From Lactobacillaceae bacterium L1_55_11 (GTDB taxonomy: Bacteria > Bacillota > Bacilli > Lactobacillales > Lactobacillaceae): DNA of 64,000 bases. Location: NCBI GenBank assembly GCA_029433155.1, contig JAQYTT010000002.1:305232-369231 (forward strand), in the 5' to 3' direction. Made by a program: the position numbers and the translations under genes. Below the pieces are notes generated by a model. The model was not told where the DNA came from. It worked only from the letters and a program-made list of their open reading frames with translations, and made no database searches. The stretch's first letter is position 1; the number at the start of each line of letters is the position of its first letter. Shown here one piece after another: positions 55,121 to 63,923 of this stretch.

Positions 55121-55615
55121 ATGTCAAAGTCAAAAGGAGTTTTAGCTGGTTTAGCAGTCAGTTTAGGCGCAGGATTAGGTGCCTTCCTGGCCTATAAGAG
55201 CCTGTCACCTGAGCAAAAGAAGGCCCTGCACCAAAAGGTGCAGGATGCCAAGGAAACCGCTGAAAAGAAGGCCCACGAGTTCGCCCAGACTACCGAAGAT
55301 AAGTTTAACGAGGTCTCCAGTCAGGCCAAGGAAAAGTGGGCTGCTGGCCAAGAACAAGTGGACCAGGGGAAGGCCGCTGCTAATGACAAGTTAAAGGATC
55401 TTTCTAAGCAGGCTGCCCCTTACGTTGATAAGGTTCAGCACAAGGCTGCACCAGTCGTACAAGCCTTCCAGAAGCACGTTAACAAGCTCCGTGATAAGGT
55501 TGCTAACGATAACATTGAGTTATCAGCTGACGATATTAAGATTGACGGTCAGGACCTAGCTAAAAAAGCTGACGAGACTGCTAAAGCAGCCATCAAAGAT
55601 GATAGTGATAAATAA
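55121..55615 (+). CDS. YtxH-domain protein
   Basis: A 164-residue protein with a Gly-rich N-terminal hydrophobic segment (about 7-26: GVLAGLAVSLGAGLGAFLAYK) and a long Lys/Ala/Asp/Glu helix like late-embryogenesis-abundant and YtxH stress proteins. It is probably membrane-associated and its role is unknown. It shares the operon with the DUF948 protein. Confidence 0.85.
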   Translation: MSKSKGVLAGLAVSLGAGLGAFLAYKSLSPEQKKALHQKVQDAKETAEKKAHEFAQTTEDKFNEVSSQAKEKWAAGQEQVDQGKAAANDKLKDLSKQAAPYVDKVQHKAAPVVQAFQKHVNKLRDKVANDNIELSADDIKIDGQDLAKKADETAKAAIKDDSDK

Positions 55616-55640
55616 AAAAGAACCCTCGGGGTTCTTTTTT
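55614..55640. terminator. Bidirectional terminator between ytxH and rnhC
   Basis: AAAAAAGAACCC / GGGTTCTTTTTT; works for the YtxH operon and the convergent rnhC. Confidence 0.9.
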
Positions 55641-56574
55641 ATTGCCGTTGGGCTAATTTTTCCGCTTTTTGGGTATTGGCAAAGTGGAGTTTGGCAAAGT
55701 CTTTGAGGGGAACCTGACGGCGAATCAGTTGGGCCGCAACTTCGTCAACGTGTTTACCAGCGCCAATTGGTAAAGTGATTCCAGCTGCCTCACTTAGCTT
55801 TTTCATCGAATCGAGTTCGACCAGACGGGCTAGGATGGAAGCGGCTGCAACGCTGAGATGGTGCCGCTCACCCTTGGTGGTGAAGTATTCTTTGGGCTGG
55901 CTGATACCGGCCTGGCCTGCCTGCTTTAAATACCGGTTAAAGGTCGTGGGGGCCGCGAACTGATCAATTAGGATGCCTTGCACTTCGGCTGGGTTAACTT
56001 TAGCCAGGACTTGTTTGAGGGCAAAGTTGTGGGAAAGCGCCTTGAGCGCGACCACATTATACTGCTTTTGCAGCTGATTGTACTTGGCTGGCATTAAATT
56101 GACCACGTGGTGGGGTAGGCGGGCAATGATTTGGGGCCCAATCTTTTGAATCTGTTGATCGCTTAAGACTTTTGAATCCATGATGTCCAGCTGGCGGACC
56201 CAGTCTAAATCCTGATGGGCAACAAAGACTGCCGCCGTGGTCAGGGGACCAAAGTAGGCACCCGCCCCGACCTCATCAGAACCCAGAACTGACCAGCTGG
56301 CAAAGCCGGCGGGCAAACTGTTAGAGGTGGTGCTTTTTTTGTGGGTGCCGGCGGCTGGCTGGTCAACACCCACCGGGTGCCAGGGCTGGGCCACCTGCTG
56401 GCTGCCGCTTCCTTGGAACAAAACCTTGCCCGATTTGTAGGCGGTAATGGTGACGCCCTGATATTGGGCCCGCAGCAGCGCACCCGGTGGAAGGGAACTG
56501 CCAGACTGCCATGGTTGGTAGTGGGTCACTAGTTTAGCCAGCTGGTCTGGCGACAATTTGATTACGGTTTGCAT
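55639..56574 (-). CDS. rnhC: Ribonuclease HIII
   Basis: A 311-residue enzyme that removes RNA from RNA-DNA hybrids. N-terminal TBP-like substrate-binding region (about 1-90), then the RNase H fold with GSDEVGAGAYFGPL, DSKVLSD, and AKYN motifs; the DEVG acidic residues are in place. It stands alone against the flow, next to the cvpA-mutS2 unit with which rnhC is normally linked. Confidence 0.92.
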   Translation of the reverse strand: MQTVIKLSPDQLAKLVTHYQPWQSGSSLPPGALLRAQYQGVTITAYKSGKVLFQGSGSQQVAQPWHPVGVDQPAAGTHKKSTTSNSLPAGFASWSVLGSDEVGAGAYFGPLTTAAVFVAHQDLDWVRQLDIMDSKVLSDQQIQKIGPQIIARLPHHVVNLMPAKYNQLQKQYNVVALKALSHNFALKQVLAKVNPAEVQGILIDQFAAPTTFNRYLKQAGQAGISQPKEYFTTKGERHHLSVAAASILARLVELDSMKKLSEAAGITLPIGAGKHVDEVAAQLIRRQVPLKDFAKLHFANTQKAEKLAQRQ

Positions 56575-56601
56575 AGGGTCATTATAGCAGCTTTTAATGA
56601 T

Positions 56602-56607
56602 ATAATG
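56602..56607 (+). promoter_or_regulatory. -10 element of cvpA
   Basis: TATAAT between the divergent rnhC and cvpA genes; -35 is weak. Confidence 0.45.
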
Positions 56608-56672
56608 GCTTAGGTAACCCCGTGGTTGGCGACTTTTAACGGTTCACTAACCAGGGGCCAGAGGTATGAAAT

Positions 56673-57194
56673 ATGGTTATTTTAATAATTGGCATTGCCG
56701 TAGTTTTACTGATGGCCTACCGGGGCTACCAAGACGGTATTATGACGGTTTTAGGCCGGTTAATTTTATGGATTTTAATATTTTACCTTGCCCTGCGGCT
56801 CAGCCGTCCCTTAGGGGACTTTTTGACCCAGATGGTGACCGGTCACTTTGTTCGACCGGATGTACCCAGCGTCTATAGTGACGACGGCACACCCTTTTTA
56901 GCTTCCGGACTGGCCTTTACCCTGATTTTGTTGTTGGGGAAGCTGTTAATGCACTTTATTCTGCGGCCAATTCACCTTATTCGGCACATCCCGGTTTTGG
57001 GCCAGTTAGATGGTTTGTTGGGCGCCGTGGGGGAGGCTGGCTTAGCCTTGGTCATTTGTTTCTTTGTGCTCCAAGTCCTATCGGTCATTCCCAATGCCTG
57101 GTTGCAAGACCAGCTGGTGACCTCACCAATTTTGAATCGATTTTTGAATGAATTTCCTTTCTTTTCCGAAAATATCTACCAGTGGTGGTTATAA
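56673..57194 (+). CDS. cvpA: CvpA-family membrane protein
   Basis: A 173-residue membrane protein with four or five helices; begins VILIIGIAVVLLMAYRGYQDGIMTVLGR, the CvpA signature. Linked elsewhere to colicin V export or envelope function. ATG at 56673 with GAGGT upstream; another ATG at 56666 is in a different frame. mutS2 begins 12 nt downstream. Confidence 0.88.
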   Translation: MVILIIGIAVVLLMAYRGYQDGIMTVLGRLILWILIFYLALRLSRPLGDFLTQMVTGHFVRPDVPSVYSDDGTPFLASGLAFTLILLLGKLLMHFILRPIHLIRHIPVLGQLDGLLGAVGEAGLALVICFFVLQVLSVIPNAWLQDQLVTSPILNRFLNEFPFFSENIYQWWL

Positions 57195-57206
57195 TATTTA
57201 GCTTAT

Positions 57207-59603
57207 ATGAACTCAAAAGTACTTCAAACGCTCGAATATAAAAAAATTACCGATCAGCTGTTGGACTTTGTTGTGACCGCAGCTGGTGAGGTGGAGGCCC
57301 GTGACCTAAAGCCTAGCAGTGACCTGGCTACGGTGAACCAAGACCTCAATGAAACTGAAGAAGGGGCAGTGTTAGATCGCCTTAAGGGTGGGATTCCGCT
57401 GGCCCAGTTGGCTGACATCGAACCCCACTTGCAGCGCCTAAAAATCCAGGCCAGTCTGAGCGGCCAGGAAATTGCGGCCATCGGCAAGATCTTAGTCAAT
57501 ACCCGGGCAGTGGCTCACTTTTTCGAGGTCTTGGCTGATGACCCAATCGGTCGGTCAGTCCCCCTGTTAACTGACTATGCACGCCGCTTAGCAACCTTGG
57601 AATCGTTGAGTACCGCCATCGAACAGGCCATTGATGAAAATGGTCGTCTGACTGACCAGGCTTCACCAAAGCTAGCCCAGGTCAGGGGTAAAATTGTTGG
57701 CCGGGAAAATGAGATTAAGCAGCGCATGCAGGCGTACACTCGTGGCAAGCGGGCGAGCTACTTAAGCGAGCCGATTGTGACCAAGCGCTTAGGGCGCTAC
57801 GTCATTCCAGTTCGTTCTGAGTACCGCCACCAGGTTGCCGGCGTAGTCCATGACCAAAGCCAGAGTGGCCAGACCTTTTACATTGAGCCCCAGGATGTGG
57901 TGGCACTCAGTAATCAAATCAGTGAACTGGCCGCTGAAGAGCGGGCAGAAGAAAACCGGATTTTAGCTGACTTGTCGGCTCAGTTAGCCGAGCACACCGA
58001 GGAGCTCGGTCAAAACGTGGCCCTCCTTGGCCACCTGGACTTTGTGAACGCCAAGGCCCGCCTGGCTGCCCGTTTAGATGGGCAGCGGCCCACCGTTGAC
58101 CCGGAGCAAAATATCAGCCTGCAGCAGGCCTGGCATCCGCTGTTAAATCCCAAGGTGGCAGTAGCTAACGACATTGACCTGGGTGAGGACTACCAGACCC
58201 TGATTATCACTGGGCCCAATACAGGTGGTAAGACGATTACGATTAAAACCGTTGGCTTGCTCCAGTTGATGGCTCAGTCCGGTCTCTTTATCACGGTCCG
58301 GCAGCCATCGACGGTGGGTCTCTTTGATGAGGTTTTTGCCGATATCGGGGATGAACAGTCGATTGAACAGAACCTGTCGACCTTCAGTTCCCATATGGCC
58401 AACATTAAGTCGATGTTGCCTCACATTAACGCCAAAAGCTTGGTCATTTTTGATGAGCTGGGGGCCGGTACGGATCCGGCTGAGGGAGCGGCGTTAGCCA
58501 TGGCGATTTTGGACCGGGTAACGGCCCAGGGCGCTCTGACGATTGCCACAACCCACTATCCAGAGCTAAAGCTCTTTGCCTTTGAGCGACCAGAGACCAG
58601 TAACGCTTCCATGGTTTTTGATGTTGACACCCTGAAGCCCACCTATCAATTGCTGATTGGCGTGCCAGGTCAGTCGAATGCGATTGCCATTGCTAAGCGG
58701 CTGGGCTTTGATCAGGAGCTGTTAGATGACGCGACTGGACTGACCAACCCTGAAGATCAGCAACTCAACAGCATGATTGCCGACATGGTGTCCCAACGGG
58801 AAGCGGTTAAGACCGAACGCGCTAAGATTGAAGCGACGGAAAAGTCCTTGGATCAGGAACGGCGTGCGGTTGAAAATCAGCAGCTGAACCTGGAAAAAGA
58901 TCAGGCGCAGTTGATGCTTAATGCCAAAAAAGAGGCCAACCACATTGTTTCTAAGACCCGCAAGGAAGCCGACCGTTTGATTAAGGAAATCCGCCAGGAG
59001 CGCTTAAACCAGGGAAATTCGGCTGGCTTGTCCGAGCAGGATTTACAGGCCCGCCGTAAGTCACTGGAGCAGCTCAAGCAAAGTGACCACTTGGAAAAAA
59101 ACAAGGTCTTGCAACGAGCTAAGCGGGCCAAGGAACTTAACCCGGGGGATGAGGTCCTGGTTAAAACTTACGGACAGACCGGTACCCTGGTCAAAAAACA
59201 CGGTCAACACCAGTGGGAAGTAGAAATGGGTATCTTAAAGATGCTAGTTGATGATGCCGATCTGGAAAAGGCCAGTGCGCCTAGCCAACCTAAGGCTAAA
59301 AAGGCTAAACGGCCTACCCGAGTCGTGAAGGCTAAGACGAACAGTCAGCCCTCGGCTAATATTCGTGCCAAGCTAGACCTGCGCGGCTTCCGTTACGAGG
59401 CGGCCCTGGCCGAACTGGACCGTTACTTGGACAGCGCCGTTTTGTCCAATTTAAACCCGGTGGAGATTATCCACGGCAAGGGTTCTGGTGCCCTTCGGCA
59501 GGGTGTAACCCAGTTTTTGCGGTCAGATCGACGGGTGGACAACTTCCACTTTGCCAGTGCCAATGCCGGTGGGGATGGCGCCACCATTGTCGAACTAAAA
59601 TAG
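57207..59603 (+). CDS. mutS2: Endonuclease MutS2
   Basis: A 798-residue MutS-family ATPase. Central lever/clamp coiled coils, ABC-like ATPase with Walker A GPNTGGKT (about 335-342), DELGAGTDP and TTHYPELK, a second coiled coil, and a C-terminal Smr nuclease (LDLRG at about 722). MutS2 suppresses recombination and, in Bacillus, rescues collided ribosomes. No Shine-Dalgarno at the ATG, implying coupling to cvpA. Confidence 0.95.
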   Translation: MNSKVLQTLEYKKITDQLLDFVVTAAGEVEARDLKPSSDLATVNQDLNETEEGAVLDRLKGGIPLAQLADIEPHLQRLKIQASLSGQEIAAIGKILVNTRAVAHFFEVLADDPIGRSVPLLTDYARRLATLESLSTAIEQAIDENGRLTDQASPKLAQVRGKIVGRENEIKQRMQAYTRGKRASYLSEPIVTKRLGRYVIPVRSEYRHQVAGVVHDQSQSGQTFYIEPQDVVALSNQISELAAEERAEENRILADLSAQLAEHTEELGQNVALLGHLDFVNAKARLAARLDGQRPTVDPEQNISLQQAWHPLLNPKVAVANDIDLGEDYQTLIITGPNTGGKTITIKTVGLLQLMAQSGLFITVRQPSTVGLFDEVFADIGDEQSIEQNLSTFSSHMANIKSMLPHINAKSLVIFDELGAGTDPAEGAALAMAILDRVTAQGALTIATTHYPELKLFAFERPETSNASMVFDVDTLKPTYQLLIGVPGQSNAIAIAKRLGFDQELLDDATGLTNPEDQQLNSMIADMVSQREAVKTERAKIEATEKSLDQERRAVENQQLNLEKDQAQLMLNAKKEANHIVSKTRKEADRLIKEIRQERLNQGNSAGLSEQDLQARRKSLEQLKQSDHLEKNKVLQRAKRAKELNPGDEVLVKTYGQTGTLVKKHGQHQWEVEMGILKMLVDDADLEKASAPSQPKAKKAKRPTRVVKAKTNSQPSANIRAKLDLRGFRYEAALAELDRYLDSAVLSNLNPVEIIHGKGSGALRQGVTQFLRSDRRVDNFHFASANAGGDGATIVELK

Positions 59604-59634
59604 CATTTTGTGTAATACCGAGGAGGTCGCCAGT

Positions 59635-59985
59635 ATGGCAACAGAAAAAATTGATGCACCTGAGTATTTATCAGCCCTGTTCCTCTACACCCGGGACTTC
59701 AACTTTAATCATATTTTGATTGAGGTTAACCGCTACAAGGTTAGTATCAACCTGGCACGTCGTTCCGCGGTGTATGGCAACCACGACCTCTTCTATGGTT
59801 CCGGCGACCCTAAGCAGATGGGGAGCGTGCTTTCCAAGATTAACGGAGCGATTGAAATGGCTGAGCTAGAAGGTAGCCAGCAGGCCCAGGTTGAGACCCC
59901 GGCCCTAACCCGGGACCAACAGGTATTTCAATTTAAAGTCCATGAATATGGTCACGGCAAATACCGTCTAGATTTAAGTGTTTAA
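59635..59985 (+). CDS. Hypothetical protein, 116 aa, downstream of mutS2
   Basis: Not recognised. ATG 59635 follows GAGGAGG; upstream codons to 59608 are excluded. Soluble, mixed alpha/beta, with Tyr/Phe-rich N-terminal part (SALFLYTRDFNFNH) and a C-terminal FKVHEYGHGKYRLDLSV segment; no signal peptide, helix-turn-helix or metal cluster. It lies 31 nt after mutS2 and its stop nearly abuts the next gene, so the three may be co-transcribed. A function would be speculation. Confidence 0.75.
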   Translation: MATEKIDAPEYLSALFLYTRDFNFNHILIEVNRYKVSINLARRSAVYGNHDLFYGSGDPKQMGSVLSKINGAIEMAELEGSQQAQVETPALTRDQQVFQFKVHEYGHGKYRLDLSV

Positions 59986-59999
59986 GGAGTATGTAATTC

Positions 60000-61085
60000 A
60001 TGAAACCAGGTAAATCTTCCCAGATTAAGAAGATTCAAAACCAAAACAAGCGGGCCCAGCAAAAGGCCCCAAGCAATAAGAAATTAACGCCCTTCAATTA
60101 TGACGAGTTTGTCGGCTTTTTGCGGGCCCGGTTCTTTTTGACCCACCAAGACAAGTACGATCAGTCAACTTACGAGGTTGCCTCTTTCTTCCTAGATGAC
60201 CTGCTGGCTACGATGGTTCAGCAGAACTTCAGTAAGTTTACTAGTGACGAACGGGCGATTGTTAACCTAAACGAGGTCATGCAGGCCGCCCTGGTCAACA
60301 GTACTGATCGTGACTGGCGCTACTTTATCCTGCTTAAGCCGGTTCTTTACGACCTGCAGAAGTTCTTGGCCAAGGAAGGTCATGTAAATGACCGCTACGG
60401 CATCCAGGATGCTTCCTTTGATGCCAATTTCTGGGCCATGATTATTCGGACGGTCTTAGCTCTGAACTATTTCCGCTTCCAGGGAAAAGATGTCGCCGAG
60501 CTGATGAAGTCTTCTTCAGCCATCGACGATTTACAGTTTAAGTTCCTCAAGCAAGAAGGCGATGACGATAACTTTGATTTGCCAGTGATTGCCGAAGTTT
60601 ACCGGGGACTAAATATTCCACTTAAGCCCTTAACCGGTGCCAAGGCCAAGCCACTGGCCGAGAAGCTTTCTGAATCAGCAGTCCAAGATGAAATGGATTT
60701 TGCTAAACGAACCCTACACCAGTTCCAGTTGGCTTCGGTCAAGGGGGTGGTCACCGATAACGTGGTCAACATGCTCATGGCCTTCCACCAAGGTTTGGCA
60801 GAGCAGTACCACGCTACTCACCGGCAGTGGACAGCTGAGTTGTTAAAGACCTTTGCTAGTCAGGATTTGCTGAAATATTGGCAACCTGAGTGGGATAACC
60901 TCGATGGCATTGGCGGTGAAGTGGAAAGCTACCTGAAATTCTTGAAGAAGCAGGAAGCCTTGACCGATCCCGATGGCATTATCAAGAATCTGGAAGGGTT
61001 GGACCGCTACATTGATGTCTCCGCCCTCAACCACTGTTTGGGAACCTTAGACCTAGACCAAGTTCAGCAACTTGCCGACAACTAA
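60000..61085 (+). CDS. Hypothetical protein, 361 aa
   Basis: Not recognised. It starts ATG 60000 with AAGGAG overlapping the end of the upstream gene. Basic, Lys/Gln-rich N-terminus (residues 1-30, KKIQNQNKRAQQK), then a mostly alpha-helical, Leu/Phe-rich soluble body with no known catalytic motif. A basic tail plus helical body could bind nucleic acid or ribosome, but nothing proves it. Terminator 61084-61116 follows. Likely restricted to this lineage. Confidence 0.75.
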   Translation: MKPGKSSQIKKIQNQNKRAQQKAPSNKKLTPFNYDEFVGFLRARFFLTHQDKYDQSTYEVASFFLDDLLATMVQQNFSKFTSDERAIVNLNEVMQAALVNSTDRDWRYFILLKPVLYDLQKFLAKEGHVNDRYGIQDASFDANFWAMIIRTVLALNYFRFQGKDVAELMKSSSAIDDLQFKFLKQEGDDDNFDLPVIAEVYRGLNIPLKPLTGAKAKPLAEKLSESAVQDEMDFAKRTLHQFQLASVKGVVTDNVVNMLMAFHQGLAEQYHATHRQWTAELLKTFASQDLLKYWQPEWDNLDGIGGEVESYLKFLKKQEALTDPDGIIKNLEGLDRYIDVSALNHCLGTLDLDQVQQLADN

Positions 61086-61116
61086 AAAAAGCCGCGTAAA
61101 ACGCGGTCTTTTTTTA
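61084..61116. terminator. Bidirectional terminator after the 361-aa gene
   Basis: CCGCGTAAAACGCGG core with A-run on the left and T7 on the right; shared with the convergent YolD-like gene. Confidence 0.9.
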
Positions 61117-61434
61117 GTTAAAGATAATGTTGCGCAGTAGTTCTGGTGCAACTTGAACAATCCGGTGCTGCTCTTGTAAGTATAGCAGGCCGTCGGCGCT
61201 CTGGAAGAAATGGCCCTTGCGCTGCACAATGGCTTCGCTTTCAAGGGAACGGTTAATTTGTACCGTCACTTCTTCATCGTAATTAATCGCCATCTCTAAG
61301 CGGGTGATCAGTTCGTTAGCGTTGAGCTGACGCTTAAGAGGTACTTGGGGACGAAAACGGTGTAACTTTTCGAACCAGGTCCCCATTTGTTGTAAGAGTA
61401 ATGGGCGTGAATTTTTAACCATGTAGTTCTGCAT
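61114..61434 (-). CDS. Small YolD-like protein under SOS control
   Basis: A 106-residue protein. Its C-terminal half (EVTVQINRS...YLQEQHRIVQVAPELLRNI) has the beta-strand pattern of YolD-like proteins, which elsewhere sit beside Y-family polymerase genes. The family call is tentative. A strong GAGGAGGTG ribosome site precedes the ATG. A LexA box (61471-61484) lies within its promoter. No umuC/dinB polymerase gene is linked here. Confidence 0.6.
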   Translation of the reverse strand: MQNYMVKNSRPLLLQQMGTWFEKLHRFRPQVPLKRQLNANELITRLEMAINYDEEVTVQINRSLESEAIVQRKGHFFQSADGLLYLQEQHRIVQVAPELLRNIIFN

Positions 61435-61464
61435 GACTACACCTCCTCGCTAAGCTATGTGAAC

Positions 61465-61494
61465 AGTATACGAACAAATGTTCAACATTTGCAA
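61465..61494 (-). promoter_or_regulatory. Promoter of the YolD-like gene with embedded LexA operator
   Basis: On the minus strand TTGCAA (61489-61494), 18-bp spacer, TATACT (61465-61470). The forward-strand sequence CGAACAAATGTTC (61471-61483) in the spacer matches the Gram-positive LexA consensus CGAACRNRYGTTC. Confidence 0.75.
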
Positions 61495-61568
61495 GTGATT
61501 AAGCAAAACTTAACCTTTTTATGGGAAATTAAAGCAGGTAAAGTCCACTTTAAAGCCATTTTAGCGGC

Positions 61569-61581
61569 CGAACAAATATTC
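61569..61581. promoter_or_regulatory. Degenerate LexA-like site
   Basis: CGAACAAATATTC, one base from the consensus, in the same intergenic region 85 bp from the first box and 93 bp before gmk. No promoter is clearly associated. Confidence 0.3.
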
Positions 61582-61626
61582 TTGCGTCTCTGTCAATCGC
61601 CGGGAACCTAGATAGATTCAGGTCAT

Positions 61627-61640
61627 GATTTGTGCTAGAA
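61627..61640 (+). promoter_or_regulatory. Extended -10 promoter of gmk
   Basis: TGCTAGAAT near 61631-61639 without a good -35, about 35 nt before the gmk ATG. Confidence 0.45.
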
Positions 61641-61673
61641 TGGGGTAATACCAACAGATAGAAGAGGCCAAAA

Positions 61674-62273
61674 ATGACACAGCGCGGTTTGTTAATTGTA
61701 CTTTCGGGACCCTCCGGGGTTGGTAAGGGAACGGTTCGTAAAGCAATCTTTGAAGAACCAGGAATTGATTTTCGGTATTCAATCTCAGCCACGACCCGCA
61801 AACCACGTGATGGTGAGGTTGACGGCCAGGATTACTTCTTTGTTTCCCGTGATGAGTTTGAACAAAAGATTCAAAACGGCGACATGTTGGAGTACGCCCA
61901 GTACGTTAATAATTACTACGGAACGCCCAAGAGTTTTATTGATGAGACCCTGGCTAGTGGCCGGGACGTTTTCCTAGAAATTGATGTCCAGGGGGCCTTA
62001 CAAGTTAAGACCAAGATGCCCGAAGGTGTTTATATTTTCTTGACGCCTCCAGACCTAACGAACCTGCGTTGGCGTCTGGAAGGCCGGGGAACCGATTCCG
62101 AGGAAATCATTGACCAACGGGTGGCAGCTGCCAAAAATGAAATTAAAATGATGATTAATTACAATTATGCGGTGGAAAACGATGTCGTTGACAACGCTGT
62201 TCAGCGGATTAAAGCCATTATTACGGCCGAACGTCTGCGGGTCACCCGGGTGATTGATCAAATTGATGCCTAA
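61674..62273 (+). CDS. gmk: Guanylate kinase
   Basis: A 199-residue enzyme phosphorylating GMP to GDP. P-loop GPSGVGKGT (about 12-20), [19 protein letters not shown] and [12 protein letters not shown] are the GMP-binding and lid motifs. AGAGG upstream. rpoZ follows, the conserved order. Confidence 0.96.
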   Translation: MTQRGLLIVLSGPSGVGKGTVRKAIFEEPGIDFRYSISATTRKPRDGEVDGQDYFFVSRDEFEQKIQNGDMLEYAQYVNNYYGTPKSFIDETLASGRDVFLEIDVQGALQVKTKMPEGVYIFLTPPDLTNLRWRLEGRGTDSEEIIDQRVAAAKNEIKMMINYNYAVENDVVDNAVQRIKAIITAERLRVTRVIDQIDA

Positions 62274-62294
62274 GTATTTTTAAGGAGAAAGATA

Positions 62295-62513
62295 GTGTTA
62301 CTATATCCTTCAGTTGATAAGTTGTTAGAAAAAGTGGACTCACGTTATAAGTTAATTGCCCTGGCTTCTAAGCGGGCCCGTGAATTGGATGCCGGCATGC
62401 CAGCTACCCGGGTTCACTTCGTGTCCCAGAAGTCCGTCGGTGAGGCCTTGGAAGAAATCGAAGATGGTGATGTCATCATCGATCCTGACCACATCGAAAA
62501 TACGGTTGATTAA
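62295..62513 (+). CDS. rpoZ: RNA polymerase omega subunit
   Basis: A 72-residue omega: [32 protein letters not shown] is the family start. It helps RNA polymerase assembly. GTG start with AAGGAGA upstream. Normally priA-fmt follow; here a cyclophilin gene does. Confidence 0.95.
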   Translation: MLLYPSVDKLLEKVDSRYKLIALASKRARELDAGMPATRVHFVSQKSVGEALEEIEDGDVIIDPDHIENTVD

Positions 62514-62522
62514 GGAGTAAGT

Positions 62523-63104
62523 ATGACTTTTCCACAATTAGACCCAAGTCAAGTTAAGGGACCCTTGGTTACGATTGTTACCACGATGGGTGACATCGAA
62601 GTTAAACTCTTTCCCGAGGCAGCCCCTGCCACGTTTAAAAACTTTGTTACCCACGCTAAGGATGGTTACTACGACGGTGTTATCTTCCATCGGGTTATTG
62701 AGGATTTCATGATTCAAACCGGTGACCCGGAAGGGACTGGCATGGGTGGTGAAAGTATTTATGGCCACCCATTTGAAGATGAAATCAGCGACAAGCTCTT
62801 TAACTTGCGTGGTGCCTTGTCAATGGCTAATGCCGGTCCCAACACCAATGGGTCCCAGTTCTTTATTGTCCAGGCTGACCAACTCCCTGGTCAGATGGCG
62901 GCCCTGATTGATGACCGTCCTGAGCCAATCAAGGAAGCCTACCAAAAGAATGGTGGGACTCCTTGGCTGGATGGTAAGCACACGGTCTTTGGTCAGGTGG
63001 TTAAGGGCATGGATGTCGTTGACAAGATTGCAAAATTGCCTAGTGACATGTATGACCGTCCCCAAGATGAAGTTAAGATTGAGCGGATGGATGTGCAGGA
63101 CTAA
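62523..63104 (+). CDS. Peptidyl-prolyl cis-trans isomerase, cyclophilin type
   Basis: A 193-residue cyclophilin without signal peptide. Active-site core [22 protein letters not shown] and [17 protein letters not shown] are intact. An insert of about 25 residues ([13 protein letters not shown]...[10 protein letters not shown]) precedes the HTVFGQVV block, typical of lactobacilli. Starts 9 nt after rpoZ. Confidence 0.94.
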   Translation: MTFPQLDPSQVKGPLVTIVTTMGDIEVKLFPEAAPATFKNFVTHAKDGYYDGVIFHRVIEDFMIQTGDPEGTGMGGESIYGHPFEDEISDKLFNLRGALSMANAGPNTNGSQFFIVQADQLPGQMAALIDDRPEPIKEAYQKNGGTPWLDGKHTVFGQVVKGMDVVDKIAKLPSDMYDRPQDEVKIERMDVQD

Positions 63105-63127
63105 GGTTGGTTAGCAAGGAGGGAACC

Positions 63128-63505
63128 ATGGCCTACCAAATTGGCGATGTGGTGACTGGGGTTGTCTCAGGCATTCAAAAATATGGGGCCTTTGTCCGCT
63201 TTGCCGATGGCCAGCAGGGGCTGGTTCACATTTCTGAGTTTAAGTCAGGTGTCGTGAAGAACTTGTATGATGAACTGACAGTTGGCCAGTCGCTGCAGGT
63301 GATTGTCTTAGATATTGACCTATATACCGGCAAGATTAGTCTGTCGGTACGCCAGTTGGCCATGATGCCCCTCAAAGATGAGCCCCTATTAAAGAATAAT
63401 CATCAGAAGAAGCGTTTTTGGACTAATTATCATTTAGACTATGGCTTTGTGCCCATTGCCCGTAACTGGGATGGTTGGGTGGCTGAGGCCTTGGATCGGA
63501 TTTGA
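63128..63505 (+). CDS. S1-domain RNA-binding protein (general stress protein 13/CvfD-like)
   Basis: A 125-residue protein: S1 domain (about 5-75, GDVVTGVVSGIQKYGAFVRF, GLVHISEF, GKISLSVRQ) and a C-terminal extension (FWTNYHLDYGFVPI). Fits YugI/CvfD-type post-transcriptional regulators. ATG 63128 follows AAGGAGG; the TTG 7 codons upstream is not used. Confidence 0.88.
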   Translation: MAYQIGDVVTGVVSGIQKYGAFVRFADGQQGLVHISEFKSGVVKNLYDELTVGQSLQVIVLDIDLYTGKISLSVRQLAMMPLKDEPLLKNNHQKKRFWTNYHLDYGFVPIARNWDGWVAEALDRI

Positions 63506-63521
63506 CGGGAGGCGATGAAAG

Positions 63522-63896
63522 ATGACAATGGTTGCGGCAACGGTAATCGCTTATGAGAATGACATGCCTTACTTTTTGGTCGTGCCTGAAGGAGACGATT
63601 ATACTTTCTTCTCCATTAAGATTCATAGCCACGACGAGACCGCGACGTCCCTGGGCAAGATTTTGTCAGCCTTTAAGGAACACGGCGTTAAAAACTTTGA
63701 CCACTGGCGTCTGGGGGAACTTTCCGCCGTCCGGGAAGGGGACAATTTGATGTCCTTATATTCCTTTGAAGTTTCGGACTGGCAGGCAGTAGCCAAAGAA
63801 GTTGCACCGGGGATGGTCTTTGAACCGGCGGATAAGATTCGGCCTCTGTTAACAACCCTGGAGCCCGCCGCCTTTACTTCCTTTGAGGATTTGTAG
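63522..63896 (+). CDS. Hypothetical protein, 124 aa
   Basis: Not recognised. ATG 63522 (or 63528) after GGGAGG. The soluble fold begins with a beta-strand pattern (VAATVIAYENDMPYFLVV) like a NUDIX-type core, but no Nudix box is seen. Last gene before a strong promoter of the rRNA operon type. Confidence 0.65.
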   Translation: MTMVAATVIAYENDMPYFLVVPEGDDYTFFSIKIHSHDETATSLGKILSAFKEHGVKNFDHWRLGELSAVREGDNLMSLYSFEVSDWQAVAKEVAPGMVFEPADKIRPLLTTLEPAAFTSFEDL

Positions 63897-63923
63897 TTTT
63901 TTGAGATTTCTTTTTCAAATCTC

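Noticed and set aside
61550..61806. Minus-strand ORFs upstream of gmk
   Set aside because: They run through the gmk promoter and start without ribosome sites; better read as regulatory DNA.
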